Source: Endomychus coccineus (Eukaryota > Arthropoda > Insecta > Coleoptera > Endomychidae). From it: DNA of 64,000 nt. The stretch lies in the NCBI GenBank assembly GCA_958510875.1, contig OY294068.1, positions 28,686,297 through 28,750,296 of the forward strand, read 5' to 3'. Of the stretch, positions 22,235 to 32,956 are shown piece after piece. Made by a program: the position numbers and the translations under genes. Every line of letters starts with the position of its first letter. Position 1 is the first letter of the stretch. The notes below the pieces were generated by a model. That model had not been told where the DNA came from, did no database searches, and saw nothing but the letters and a program-made list of their open reading frames with translations.

Positions 22235-23196
22235 TACCGGGATATCAACAATTATCTTGGTCAAGGGTGGTTGTGGAATCTAAAACGTGTGTCTTTACTT
22301 TACGTTTGAAATAATTATGTCATAATTAATTTGAAGTTTCTAAAAGTGCGAAATTTCGCAATTTTATACGAATATTGTAACACTTAGAAGTCTTTAGCGC
22401 CTTGGACTCCGGGATTTTCACGTGGCCTATCGGAATTAGAAGGTTCGAATTATCTAAAAACATAATTGCATGAACGCCAGACGTCCTATGTAATTAGCTA
22501 CGAGCGAAATCATTTTGACATATGCCTCAAGGAGCTCGCTGCGCGTAAGTTAGAGTTTATACATTTTACCTCGGTCTTGTTAATTTGGGGCCGTTTCGTG
22601 CCCTGTGCGGGCGGCGCCAGTTGTAATAAAGTGTTTTCGGCAATGGGCCGCTAGCTTTTTACCCGCTTCGTGTACATTTTAGTCACGAGAAAATTTCTTT
22701 TGGTACGCCGCACGTTAGACGCGGGTAGCTGAGATCTGAGAATAGCTCAAACTGTTTTAATTAAATTTTCCTATTTAATGGACATTTATCGAAAAAGAAG
22801 GGCTGTCGGACACGGTTCAATACTAAATCTAACTACATGGAGCGGAAACGGCACGCGAAAAGTCGTATTAGGTACAACCAGTTTGCACTTTTCTAACTCG
22901 CGTGCTACGGGCTTCTCACGTGAACGTCATTCGATTTACGGAAAATTAACTATTTCAAAACAGTTTTTGACCCGGATTGTGACTATCACGACCTCTGAAA
23001 AGGTTCAAAGTTCACATAATTATTTCATAATTTGTAGTTCATTATTGTTTTACAATTGAAATAAATAGGTATGAAATTTGTAGGTTATTGATGATGTCAG
23101 TGTGACAGTGACATAATTATTTCAAACGAAAAGTAAAGACACACGTTTTAGATTCCACAACCACCCTTGACCAAGATACTTTTTGATATCCCGGTA
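22235..23196. mobile_element. TA-inserting element A (MITE-like), 0.96 kb
   Basis: Bounded by TA at 22235-22236 and 23195-23196. Ends are CCGGGATATCAACAATTATC and its complement, with inverted repeats of about 85 bases (22237-22323 / 23109-23194). The interior matches element B (36620-37590) almost base for base and part of element C (43732-44661), but not the transposase interior of element D (53990-54923), which has the same ends. Two small frames, 22466-22654 and 22778-23059, have counterparts in B but no recognised domain. It is presumably mobilised by the transposase of an intact D-type element. Confidence 0.9.
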
Positions 23197-23549
23197 CTTT
23201 CCAATCACAGAAAAACACCTACAGAACTGGTGCAGCTCTGTTAAATTCTAATATTTATCACCTGTCACACTCAATACTGGCCATGCGCCATTAGGACTAA
23301 GCGATACTGTCGTCAGCTAACGTCACTACTTTTTGATGACATCACACTTGCGTTCGTAGTCAGCGATCAGGCCTTGTCTATATTCTCTGATCATACATAA
23401 TTTTATAGCTTAACCAACATTTTACTGAATATTTTTCTCCTAGCGTTTTGACTGTTTGAGTTACGTCTAGTCTATTTGGGTTTCATAACAACTAAAAGAT
23501 ATTATAACATTCTTGCATTCACAAAACTACCGAAAACTATCTTCATTTA

Positions 23550-23705
23550 AAAACTAAAAATCGAGACTCGAGGCGGCGTCTAGACAAATCTCGTCTCATC
23601 TCGACTGGATTTATCTTGTCTCATCAATATTCAAACGATACCAGACAAGATAAAGCGAGACGAGACCAAGAGAGACGAGATGGCAAATTTGTCTTGTCTC
23701 GACGG
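23550..23705. repeat. GAGAC-rich imperfect palindrome
   Basis: Repeated phrases TCTCGTCTCATCTCG, TTATCTTGTCTCA on the left and GACAAGATAAAGCGAGACG, AGAGACGAGATGG on the right face each other around a 20-base centre near 23630. It can fold into a long stem. Its origin is unknown. Confidence 0.7.
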
Positions 23706-26027
23706 CATCTGTAAATTTCAGCATGAAAATTTCAAATTTCAATTCAGTACGGAATGCTTATTTGCATTCTCCAAATTCGGCTTCCAAAATTTGATTCTAT
23801 ATTGGAAATATTGTCTTTACAGTTTTCACTTGCGCTCACAAACTGTCTTGAAAGTTGGCACCGAATTATTGGAAAGGGTTGGCGGGCTCAACTGGGACGA
23901 CCTAGTACAGTTAAAATGTCAGTAAAATCACGAATTCCAATACCAGAGTTTCTTTGAAATGAAAGCATTCGCAAATACTTTACGCTACATAAAATGTGAC
24001 ACTTTTATGCTTTATTAATTGAATCTTTTTTCGAATTAAAGGTTCAAATATGCAAGTTAGTTAAAATCTTCTAAATGCAATTAAAATTTTTGTTCCACGT
24101 CCACATCAATTTAGTTTTATTCTGTGGCAATTACGAGAGCTTATTAGGTTTCCTAATCTTTTGATGAGTTCATGAACTTTATATTCCGCGCTCGAAAATA
24201 CCAAGAAAACTCAATTATGGTAATAATCTGACTGTGAATTTAGGAATGCCTGTTTTAGTACTGTCGGTGTCTGTCATTCTATTCTGTCTCTCTGGATTTT
24301 ATCCTCACAGGTGGAAAGGTCGGCAACATAGCGCAAGGGTCTTCAGTTAATTACTTCACTGCAAGATATTACCTTTTTAATTAAACTTGAGAGCATAAGG
24401 AAGTCAAGCAAATGCTGAAGAAAATGTTCTATTAGCTTATCTATTTAAATTCACTGAAATAAAAATCAACGGCCTGGTATTAGAACGAATGTTTTCGTTT
24501 ATCGTGAGAAAATGTTGAAATTGCAACACATTAAGAAGTGTCTTCTCTTCTTGGAAAATTTCATAAATGTCATCATAATCTTTTTTGTTTCTTTAATAGC
24601 CGAAATTATAACTGCATCATAAGGGTGTTCCTATATATCATGTCAATATTGGAGGAGGTTATTTCTTGGCTTATTTTATGACTAAGAGTGCTCATAAATA
24701 TGTGTCCTAAATTGCTTTATTTTGAAGGCACTGGGTGGTAAAGTTTAAAAAAAAAATCAGTTTTTCAACGATATCATAAACAGTCTTTCGCCGATTTCGA
24801 TAAGATTTGGTAGATTTATTTGTATTAGTAAGATACTAATTTAAACCTACTCAGATTAAAACAAAAGTCCAGTGGTGTCACGGAAAGCAACCTAGTAGAT
24901 AGATATTTCTGACAAAAAAATCTACGTCCTTGTTTTTTCTACGTTTTTATTTTTTCAAGATTAATCAATTAAAAACAGAACTTTTTTGTCTCATGAACTT
25001 TTTTCTTATCTTAGATCGTTTTCGAGAAAGAAAAATATTTTTGCATCTCCCTGATCTACATAAAAAAATAATTATTACAGAAACTTTTGTTACTTAGAAA
25101 CTATCAAAAACTGGGGTTCCGCACTTTTATAGTATACATACAATAATCGAAAGTATCTAAAATCCAAGACAGAAATGGAAATAGTAACTATATACGTAGA
25201 TAAAATTAAATACACTAGTGTTGAAAATTATCCTACAATAATTGTAGAAAATGACCGCCTTCAGTCATTATGCTCGCCTGCGCTCTACTTCTCATTTTCA
25301 AATCAACGGATTATTCTATTTCTTGAATCATCTACGGTATTTACTGGTGTTTTATACACTGAAGCTTTGAGATGCTCTCACAAAAAAAAGTTTAAGCTGT
25401 TTGACTGTCAATGTCATACACTGTTTGATTTCTCAGTGGAACATCTATTCAAGGATGGGGTGAGACATTTTGGTCTTTTCACCATTATGAAGGTTCATTA
25501 TGACCTTCACCAGGGATCTTCCAGTAACGTTGCAAACTTGCCCGTTACATTGATGGGGTCTATGAGAAGATCGAAACAGCTGTCTTGAACTATGAGTTTG
25601 TGACGTTACTGATTGATCTGGACTAAAAGGACATTAGCATTGTAAACTGTTCAAGTCAGGTGACCATGAGGGCCATGACTGTGGTTCGCCGCGATCTATT
25701 CATTTGTTTAAAAATTCATTTCTACTATACTATGTGCATTTTCTTCAACCAGTTTTGAGAATCCATAATTGCATTCCTCGAATAATAGACTTTAAGAGTA
25801 AAAAGGATTTGATAAACTTGGGTCCAATATGAGCACCTGAAAGTACTATTGTCAACGGAAAATTGCTTGGAAGCAATGCTCGAACCATTTGAATGTGGTA
25901 AGGAATTTGGAATGTCAAAATGTTAAAGTAGTCTTTAAGGTATTGAATGAATATGTTATACAGGTTCTACTTCAATTTGCTTCAAATATAGAACATTCCA
26001 ATTTCCCAGCCCAATTTTTTTTTATAC
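23706..26027. other. AT-rich stretch with one unrecognised frame
   Basis: The longest frame, 25175-25588 on the plus strand (137 codons), shows no domain I know. It has no upstream promoter or splice signals, and its base use is like that of the flanks. I do not call it a gene. The rest holds short frames only. Confidence 0.4.
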
Positions 26028-26590
26028 ATTGACCACACGAGAGGGAAACCTTAAATGTTCGAAGAACATCGTGTGAGCCAGCAGTGGAATGTAGGAAGAG
26101 GAGATAGGCATTCGTATTTTTCTTGAAGATTTGAAGGTTATAGGTATAGGGAAAGACCCCACTAGGTAAAAAGTTCCACAATTTCACTGTTCGGCAGGTA
26201 TCGAGCTTGAAGTTTTGAGCAGCAACAGACGAGATTTCTGATGAACAACGATCATGAGAATATCTATAGAAAATGGACAGATCTCTCACTTTTGTATGAT
26301 GTCTAGAGAGGCCATGTGCTCGTAAGTGTAACAACATCAATCGAACTAATAGAATCCAAGAGCTTCAAGCGTACCTACATTTGGGAGTCGATCTCAAAAC
26401 ATGTGAACAGTACTCCAGGACAAGTTGAATCTGTGGTTTGTAGATTATGAGGAGCTGCTGGGATGTAAAGAAGCTCTTGGGACGAAATAGAAAACCAAGT
26501 TTTTATGGAGCGGTTTTCGCAATGGACCTTACATGATAGCCCCATGAGAGAGTCCTGTTAGTGGGGATCCAAATTTGGAGAACTTAACGT
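26028..26590 (-). mobile_element. LINE-A copy 3, 5'-truncated, dead
   Basis: Minus-strand LINE-A C-terminal piece with KVRDLSIFYRYSHDRCSSEI (about 26230-26290), RTVKLWNFLPSGVFPYTYNL (about 26125-26180) and IFKKNTNAYLLF. The 3' end carries the CACGAGAGGGAAACC phrase at 26036-26050. Part of the block between RCSSEIS and the WNFLP motif is deleted relative to copy 2. Confidence 0.8.
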
Positions 26591-26744
26591 AGAGATCGTC
26601 AAAGAGCTTACCGTCTACAATCAGTCCAAACTTTGCACCCAGGAGGCAACGAACGGCGTTTACAATTTTGTAATTTTGTTATTAATTCGATGATCAACAA
26701 CGAAAACTTTCTCCAGGAAATACTGTAGACATATAAAGCACATT

Positions 26745-27020
26745 TTAATCGACATGGAGTTATTAATTTTCACAATTTACGTTTATGAGCAAATGAAAAC
26801 CCTCTTGGTACAAGCTCTAGAAATTTCCAAGAAGAATTCAGTATCAATGTCTGGCTTGGCACTTACGGAAACAATATTTTTGACGCATACATTCTTAGAC
26901 TTTTTGGAAAATAATCACGAAGACATGTGGAAGGGAACACCATTCAATGAGAGAACAAATGCATGGATACAACTGGATGGCTTTCCTGCCCATTTTGGAA
27001 GACTTTACGAGAGGGGCTCT
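26745..27020 (+). pseudogene. Tc1/mariner-like transposase fragment, catalytic-domain piece
   Basis: Short plus-strand remnant with HNLRLWANENPLGT-like sequence, FSINVWLGTYGNNIFDAYIL, and NAWIQLDGFPAHFGR (about 26955-27000). The last matches the second catalytic Asp region (W.QLDG.PAHF.R) of the same broad transposase group as the 15581 element. It has frame changes and ends abruptly where LINE-B sequence begins. No terminal repeats are visible. Confidence 0.65.
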
Positions 27021-28640
27021 CCCATAAGAGGCTCAGGAAATTATCATCAAGCTATTGGTGAAAATCTTCCGATTTTGTATAGCCAGTGGCTTTATTCCAA
27101 AGTTATGGCGGGCAGTGAAAGTCATGTTCATTTCAAAGGTGGGTAAGACCGATTACACCCAAGCTAAGACATTCCGCCCTTCAAGTCTAACCTCATTCCT
27201 ATTAAAGGCACTGGAGAGACTGACCGACAGACACTTGAGAGATCGCCCACTGAAGGCTCATCCCTTATACGCCTAGCAGGCTGGTCACTAGACTGAAACG
27301 GCGTTGCATCATCTAGTCACAAGAATAGATGGTGCTATGGTCCGTGAGGAACACGCCCTGGGGATATTTATGTACATCGAAGGGGCATTTGATAACACTT
27401 CGATCGAGTCTATCTGGTCAGCCACTGAGAAGCATGAAGTCAGTCCAACATTGGTCCGGTGGATTGAAGTCATGCTATCTACGCGTGCGATAAAGGCGCA
27501 ACATAACGGATGCGTTGTACAAACCACCGCTACAAAAAGCTGTTTACAGGGACGTGTCCTATCTCCGCTTCTGTGGTGCCTTGTAGTCGATGGACTCTTG
27601 GAGAAACTGGCAGGGGCTGGGTTTTATACCCAAGCCTATGGCAATGACTTGACTGGCGACCCCTTCGGGTGGCACTAGCAAAACACGCTGTTCATCATAA
27701 TGTCAGAGTGAATCCTGACAAAACGGAAGCAGTACTGTTCACAAGGAAACGTATGCTGAACACATTACCAGAGATTACTTTCTCTGGCAAGGTCCAACAA
27801 TTCAAAGGGTCGATGGAGCTTCTGGGAGTAATCCTAGACTCTAAGCTGGTCTGGTTCGAACACCTCGAATATTGAGTGAGAAAGGCCTCTGCGTCCTTCT
27901 GGGTGTGCAGAAGAGCTTTCAGCAGCACATTCGGATTACAGCCAAAGATTCCTTATTAGATCTATACTGCTGTGATCAGGCTTATGATTACCTATGCTGT
28001 GGTCGTGTGGTGGTCGGATACAAAGACTGGTATATTCCAGCGCCCCCTGGACCGACTCCAGTGGCTCCCATGCGTAGGCATATTGTGCGGTATGAGGTCG
28101 GCTCCAACGAGAGCACTTGAAGCTCTCCCCGTATTACTACAACTACACTTATATATAAAAACTGAGGCCATGAGAACGGCGTATAAGTTAAAGGGCCTAC
28201 GCCACTAGACCAAAACGCACTACTCTCGTGGACACTCATCGAATTCAAGTTAGACAAGCTTTCCAATAAGAGCCTGTGCCCAGGCTCTCGAAGACACTCC
28301 TTTCTCTGAACAGAAGGGACATCTGAGAGATGACTAGAATCTTAACCAGTCACTGTCATCTTAACAAACACCTTCACACTATGGGCATCACAGAAGACTC
28401 AATGTGTAGGGAATGCAGAGAGATGGAAGAAACTGCCTTCCCATATCCTGTTGTAATTCCCAGCAATAGTATCCCTCAGACATCGACACTTCGGAGAACC
28501 AAAACTGCTCCCAGAAGAACCTATGGAAGCACTGGCAATATTCAGGAGGGCCACAAACCTGCTAGAATAGAAAAAAATCTTCATTTGTTCGGAAGATAAG
28601 GAATAAATGTAATAATGTTTCAAAATTTCATCACCCTGTA
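27005..28640 (+). mobile_element. LINE-B copy 3, polymerase to C-terminal tail, dead
   Basis: Plus-strand non-LTR retrotransposon piece. It runs: FIPKLWRAVKVMFISKVGKT (about 27090-27150), YTQAKTFRPSSLTSFLLKAL (27152-27211), IEGAFDNTSIESIW (27378-27420) and LQGRVLSPLLWCLVVDGLLE (27544-27603). Next is AYGNDL (27634-27651) where active copies need A.ADD, so a catalytic Asp is lost. After a deletion come VRVNPDKTEAVLFTRKRM (about 27703-27756) and ELLGVILDSKLVWFEHLEY. The RNase H domain is missing. A tail with CRECREMEETAFH (28408-28448), a zinc-knuckle-like pattern, ends it. It is the best view of the LINE-B polymerase here, close in sequence to the copy at 19400-20835. Confidence 0.88.
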
Positions 28641-29439
28641 TCTCGGAAACGAAGTGATTTAGAGAAAAATTTTATATTAAAGACCCCTATTGCTTTTAGA
28701 AGTTCTATCGTTTACCGAACGAAAAACCTGAAACACCCTGTATATGGTTATTCTGGTTTGAATTTATGTTTTATTCTAAATTTATTGTTCAATTAACATA
28801 TAGTTCACCTGAGTGTCATAACAGTAGCGACAAGGCAAGTATTAAATCGTTACAACTTATATTGAAACACTTCAAGAAAACTCGGGTAGTGTATGTATGA
28901 TCGACTGGCAGTTGCATCCTGCGGGAGCTAGACGATGTCGGTTGTTTCCTCTAAAACTGCCAACGCTGATTTGCTCAATTTGCGCACGTCACTCTCCGTC
29001 AACCTGAATGAGATGTAAAGTGTCTTAAAAATCAAACTCAATCATTCTTAAAACCTGCTGCCAGATCTCGCCACTTTACATACAGATGCGCCACCGCTTC
29101 GATGCTTTAAGCGGCGGTTAGGCAAGGTGAACCTACGACCATAAATCTTTCATGCAGTTTCCATTTCCGGGTAAAATATATGTAAACACATACCGGCTAT
29201 TTGCTATTCCAGACGTCACTGTTTCATATGTAGGTTTTAATCTTTTTATTTTCTTCTCCTAAAAACGAGTTTTAAAGTAATAACTTTAATACGTGATACG
29301 CCACATTCTTGTATGAATCAATTTGATCTTTTCAGGTTTTTAACAATGTCCGTTTTGTGTAACATAATGTACCAAGATGTTCAATTATATGAGTTTTTTA
29401 AGAAGGTCACATTGACAAAATCCACATTCCACAAAAGTC
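28641..29439. other. Non-coding stretch upstream of a Penelope-like element
   Basis: Includes ACCCTGTAT phrases at 28636-28650 and 28730-28745, which may be the LINE-B 3' tail. A small GC-richer hairpin, CCACCGCTTCGATGCTTTAA next to GCGGCGG, lies at about 29091-29117. No PLE terminal copy was found here. Confidence 0.4.
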
Positions 29440-29466
29440 GAAATTCATTACAATAGTGATCATAAT

Positions 29467-31164
29467 TTGATTCCCAATTCCCTTAGAATATCCCATCCCA
29501 TAAATTCACATTCATCCAAAAACATATTTAAACGCACTAGTTTAGCTTTGATTCGGGAACGAATTGAGTATACTAGACGCGAGATCAATTTCATCAATAT
29601 AACCCTCTTTGGCCTCCACCTTGAACTTTCAAATACCCTTTCAGCATCCGATTGGTTGGTTCTCGACCGAATTACCTATGATCAAGCCGATCGAATTCGT
29701 ACCCTCAATTCCAAACGTCATATTCAAAAATTCAATAAACTTCTTGATTCCCAACGCCCTCAGCACCAACCTTCAAGACCAACCTCTCTTGTAAATACTG
29801 TGGTTAATTTATCTTCACATACCCTTACTGAAGCTGAACAATCGGTTCTATCTAAAGGTCCTAATTTTGTCTTCTCCCCCAAAAATATTCCCACGACATC
29901 CATTATTTCTGCTGTAGAAGCATCCCTACATAAAGTTCCCCATCTCGCAGCAAATGAAATTCGTTTCGAAACTGCTAAAATTCTTCGTCATTCCAACATT
30001 CCTAAATCAAATTGCCCTAAGCCTTTAATTCAAGCTCTCAATTCACTCAAATCAAATCCTGATTTTGCTATTTTAAGGGCTGATAAAGGAAACTCCACTG
30101 TTGTCATGAATCGTTCAGATTATGATAACAAAATCCTGCAACATCTGCAAACTAATTCCTATAAGCTTCTACCAAAAGATCCCACCTCCTCTATAGGACG
30201 TTCAATTTCACAAATTATTAGACATTCTTCCCTTCCTGATTCAGATAAGAAATGTCTTATCCCCCATTGTTCAAAATGTCCCCGTTTATATGGTTTGCCT
30301 AAAATTCATAACCCTTCAGTTCCCCTGAGACCAATTGTCAGCACTATCGGATCTCCTACTTATAAACTCTCTCGATACCTGTCATCTATTCTCAAACCCC
30401 TTGTAGGTGATTCCAATAGTTTTATCCTAAATTCCTTTCATTTCGTTGAAAAACTTCAAACGTTGAAAGTTGACCCATGCGATTTGCTCGTCAGCTTCGA
30501 CGTCGAATCACTGTTTACCAATGTTCCCATTCCAGACACCCTTTCCATAATTTCTCAATTGTTACCTGCCAAAAACATTTCAACGGACTTGCTACCGTTA
30601 ATTGATTTTTGTCTATCCTCCACATATTTTCTATACGATGGCAAGTTCTACGAGCAGTCCTCGGGAGCTGCCATGAGCTCCCCACTTTCCCCGATCATAG
30701 CTAATATCTTCATGGAAGCTTTTGAACAAGATGCCATTGACTCATCTGTTCTCAAGCCGAAATGTTGGTTTAGATATGTCGACGATACTTTCGTTATTTG
30801 GCAACATGGTCGCGAAAAGCTTGTTCCCTTCCTCAATCATTTAAATTCATTACATCCCAATATCCGTTTCACCATGGAAGTGGAATCGCAAGGTTCATTC
30901 CCGTTCCTGGATATATTGGTTAGTCGACAGACTGACGGTACTTTAGGACATTCTGTGTATCGGAAACCCACCCATACCGATAGGTACCTCAATGGTCTTT
31001 CCCACCACCATCCTGCCCAAAAGCAATCTGTCATAAGCTCCCTGGTCCACAGAGCTGTCAACCTATCTCAGCCTCAATCCTTAAAATCAGAATTAAAACA
31101 TCTATCATCTGCCTTATTATCAAACAATTTCTCCCATTACAACATTGAAAAAGACTTCACCTAA
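29467..31164 (+). CDS. Penelope-like reverse transcriptase (PLE-A)
   Basis: Frame of 565 codons. The N-terminal third is helical and basic. ADKGNSTVVMNRSDYD (residues about 204-219) opens the polymerase. RLYGLPKIHNPSVPLRPIVS follows (about 273-292), then LLVSFDVESLFTNVPI (first catalytic Asp, about 341-356), SSGAAMSSPLSPIIANIFME, and RYVDDTFVIW with the YVDD pair (about 437-446). The thumb has FPFLDILVSRQ and VYRKPTHTDRYLNG. This order is diagnostic of Penelope-type polymerases, which are related to telomerase. The family usually has GTAMGSPLSP; here the middle Gly is Ser, so activity is uncertain. The first Met may not be the true start because no upstream stop or promoter fixes it. The frame ends early, at a shift into the GIY-YIG frame. 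Confidence 0.88.
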   Translation: MIPNSLRISHPINSHSSKNIFKRTSLALIRERIEYTRREINFINITLFGLHLELSNTLSASDWLVLDRITYDQADRIRTLNSKRHIQKFNKLLDSQRPQHQPSRPTSLVNTVVNLSSHTLTEAEQSVLSKGPNFVFSPKNIPTTSIISAVEASLHKVPHLAANEIRFETAKILRHSNIPKSNCPKPLIQALNSLKSNPDFAILRADKGNSTVVMNRSDYDNKILQHLQTNSYKLLPKDPTSSIGRSISQIIRHSSLPDSDKKCLIPHCSKCPRLYGLPKIHNPSVPLRPIVSTIGSPTYKLSRYLSSILKPLVGDSNSFILNSFHFVEKLQTLKVDPCDLLVSFDVESLFTNVPIPDTLSIISQLLPAKNISTDLLPLIDFCLSSTYFLYDGKFYEQSSGAAMSSPLSPIIANIFMEAFEQDAIDSSVLKPKCWFRYVDDTFVIWQHGREKLVPFLNHLNSLHPNIRFTMEVESQGSFPFLDILVSRQTDGTLGHSVYRKPTHTDRYLNGLSHHHPAQKQSVISSLVHRAVNLSQPQSLKSELKHLSSALLSNNFSHYNIEKDFT

Positions 31165-31723
31165 AATTCCAAATCGACCTAAGCCAGAAACCCTCCCACC
31201 TGCTTTATCCACGGCCTATCTTTCATATATTCGAAATATAACAGATCGAATTTCCAAAATCCTCAAAAAACATAATATTTCTACCCGTTTTTTCACACTT
31301 CCAAAATTATCTCAGTTTTACAAACCTATCAAAGATCCCCTTCCTCCTCTCCACTTAGAAGGTGTTTATAGTATTCCCTGTTCTTGCGGTAAAGTCTACC
31401 TTGGTGAAACAGGTCGTACAGTAGCTACTCGTGTGAAAGAACATGAGCGCTGTACAAGACTTCGTGACACCAGTAGATCTGCACTTGCGGAACACAAGTT
31501 TAACACAAATCATCAAATCCTTTTTGAAGATACTAAAATCCTAGTCCGAGCCCCAAACTTCTATCAGCGAAAAATCCTTGAAGCTATAGAAATCCTAAGA
31601 CATCCGAATAATCTGAACCTTGACTCAGGATATTACCTTCCCAACATTTGGAAACCCATCCTCGAAAATTCCACTTCGCACATGATCGCACAACGGCAGG
31701 GTCAGGTGCCGGAACGAAGTTAA
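31145..31723 (+). CDS. GIY-YIG endonuclease domain of PLE-A, frameshifted from the polymerase
   Basis: Frame of about 190 codons overlapping the polymerase frame by 20 bases at +1. GVYSIPCSCGKVYLGETGRT (about 31361-31420) is the GIY-YIG core, with the Tyr pair and a CxC pair as in PLE nucleases. TRVKEHERC supplies the conserved Arg/His helix, ALAEHKFNTNHQILFEDT follows, and the C-terminus has REK-like YQRKILEAIEI with a Glu. In Penelope elements this nuclease is fused to the polymerase and nicks the target. The break probably comes from an indel in the A-run near 31147-31151; programmed frameshifting is a weaker alternative. Confidence 0.85.
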   Translation: MKKTSPKIPNRPKPETLPPALSTAYLSYIRNITDRISKILKKHNISTRFFTLPKLSQFYKPIKDPLPPLHLEGVYSIPCSCGKVYLGETGRTVATRVKEHERCTRLRDTSRSALAEHKFNTNHQILFEDTKILVRAPNFYQRKILEAIEILRHPNNLNLDSGYYLPNIWKPILENSTSHMIAQRQGQVPERS

Positions 31724-31830
31724 CCACCGGAACAAAGGCAGGGAACTATGTAGCGTGAAGGATTTTTCCTACAATAAATACGGCTACAGAAACGAGTAGA
31801 ACCAGTTTCAGTTCAAGTCTCAAGCCTGCC

Positions 31831-31866
31831 CTGAAGATGCCACCTGTAATGGTTGGCGAAACGTCG
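31831..31866 (+). ncRNA. Hammerhead-like motif, PLE-A 3' region
   Basis: CTGAAGATGCCACC, a TGTAAT loop, GGTTGGCGAAACGTCGGC. Stem II pairs GCCACC with GGTTGGC with one bulge, and GAAAC and GTC follow. PLEs are known to carry minimal hammerhead motifs in their terminal repeats; position and core fit. Whether it cleaves is unknown. Confidence 0.6.
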
Positions 31867-32149
31867 GCATCAAGTCGAGCTATTGTGACGTGGAATCCAT
31901 CCGGAAGACAAGATTTTTCAAGATTAGCTGTCCGCGGAAGTCTACTATCCAAGATAAATAGTAAAATAGTTCTTCGTGAATTCAAAATTCTAGAAATGAA
32001 TTAATCGAAACATCCAATTCAACCTCTTAACTACTTAGAATCTAATAGCTTAGCAAGCTATTTTAGAAGCTGATAGGAGTTGTCAGAAATCTTATAGTAC
32101 AGTTTTCAGGGACTGTACCTTTGGAAAAATTTAATTTCATAGTATTATT

Positions 32150-32460
32150 ATTTTTTGACTACGCGAGAAGAAAACCTAGAACGTTGGTAGAACATCGTCG
32201 CAGTGGAATGTTGTGAGGGCAGAAAGTTTGAAGGCATTAGGAAAGGCCTCACTAGGCAAAAAGTCCACTAATGTTCGGCAGGTCTCGAATTCAAGAATGA
32301 AGGGGTGAAGCTCGAGCTCATCTAATCCGCCTACCTGGAATCTTCAGTGATGGAATAACAGACGAGATTTTTGATGAGCACCATGGAAATATCTATGTAA
32401 ACGGAATAGAAAACCAAGTTTTTGTGGAATGGTTTTTGCAATGGACCTCGCATGTTTTTT
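32150..32460 (-). mobile_element. LINE-A copy 4, short relic
   Basis: Minus-strand LINE-A 3' piece with the GCGAGAAGAAAACCT end phrase at 32164 and GACGAGATTTTTGATGAGCACC at about 32360, which encodes the CSSEIS region. Internal deletions shorten it to about 300 bases. Confidence 0.75.
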
Positions 32461-32956
32461 CATAACATACTCCGAAAGGTGATTATAACCATCGTATCGC
32501 AGATCGCTAATCGATCTTGCTTCATTGCAAGTTTATTTTTGTGGGTCCAGGACAACTTGTATCAGAAGGCATTCCGCATTTAGGGGGTCCTCTTGTAAGT
32601 ATGAGATTCTCAGCCACAGATTGCAGGAATGCAAAACGATCTAGTTTGTGCTTGCTCTATCCAAGGAGTCTAGTAACGCAAGATCCACACCAGGCATTAT
32701 CATTCTGACAGTCCATTTCTTCGATCTGACATATGATCTATAAATACTTAGCAAAAAATCAAGTTTGTCTATGCCTCCCATATTGCTATTAAACAACTAA
32801 ATTGCTTCGGGTCTTAGAACTCGAATATACTCTTTTTTGTCTTATCCCATTTTTGGAAATTAGTTCAAACTTTTCCCTACAGATGGAGTAAACTCACGAA
32901 TTCGTTTAATAGGATGCTCATATGCAAGGACAAATGTTGTAGGTATTTGATTAAAA
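32461..32956. other. Stretch without recognised gene
   Basis: A 63-codon frame at 32517-32708 has no known motif. Nothing else was seen. Confidence 0.4.

Larger units (their letters stand above)
29440..31990 (+). mobile_element. PLE-A, nearly complete Penelope-like element
   Basis: The best-preserved element in the window. It has a long reverse transcriptase frame, a GIY-YIG endonuclease frame in +1 relation to it, and a 3' region with a hammerhead-like motif at 31831-31866. No upstream terminal copy is visible, so the 5' boundary is approximate. Only one frame break separates it from full coding capacity, so it is much younger than the PLE-B copies. Confidence 0.85.

Noticed and set aside
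25495..25540. Possible hammerhead-like motif on the minus strand
   Set aside because: A GAAGGT/ACCTTC stem exists but the CTGATGA and GAAAC cores do not stand in the required positions.
25175..25588. A 137-codon plus-strand frame as a possible gene
   Set aside because: No domain, no splice or promoter signals, and composition like the flanking non-coding DNA.
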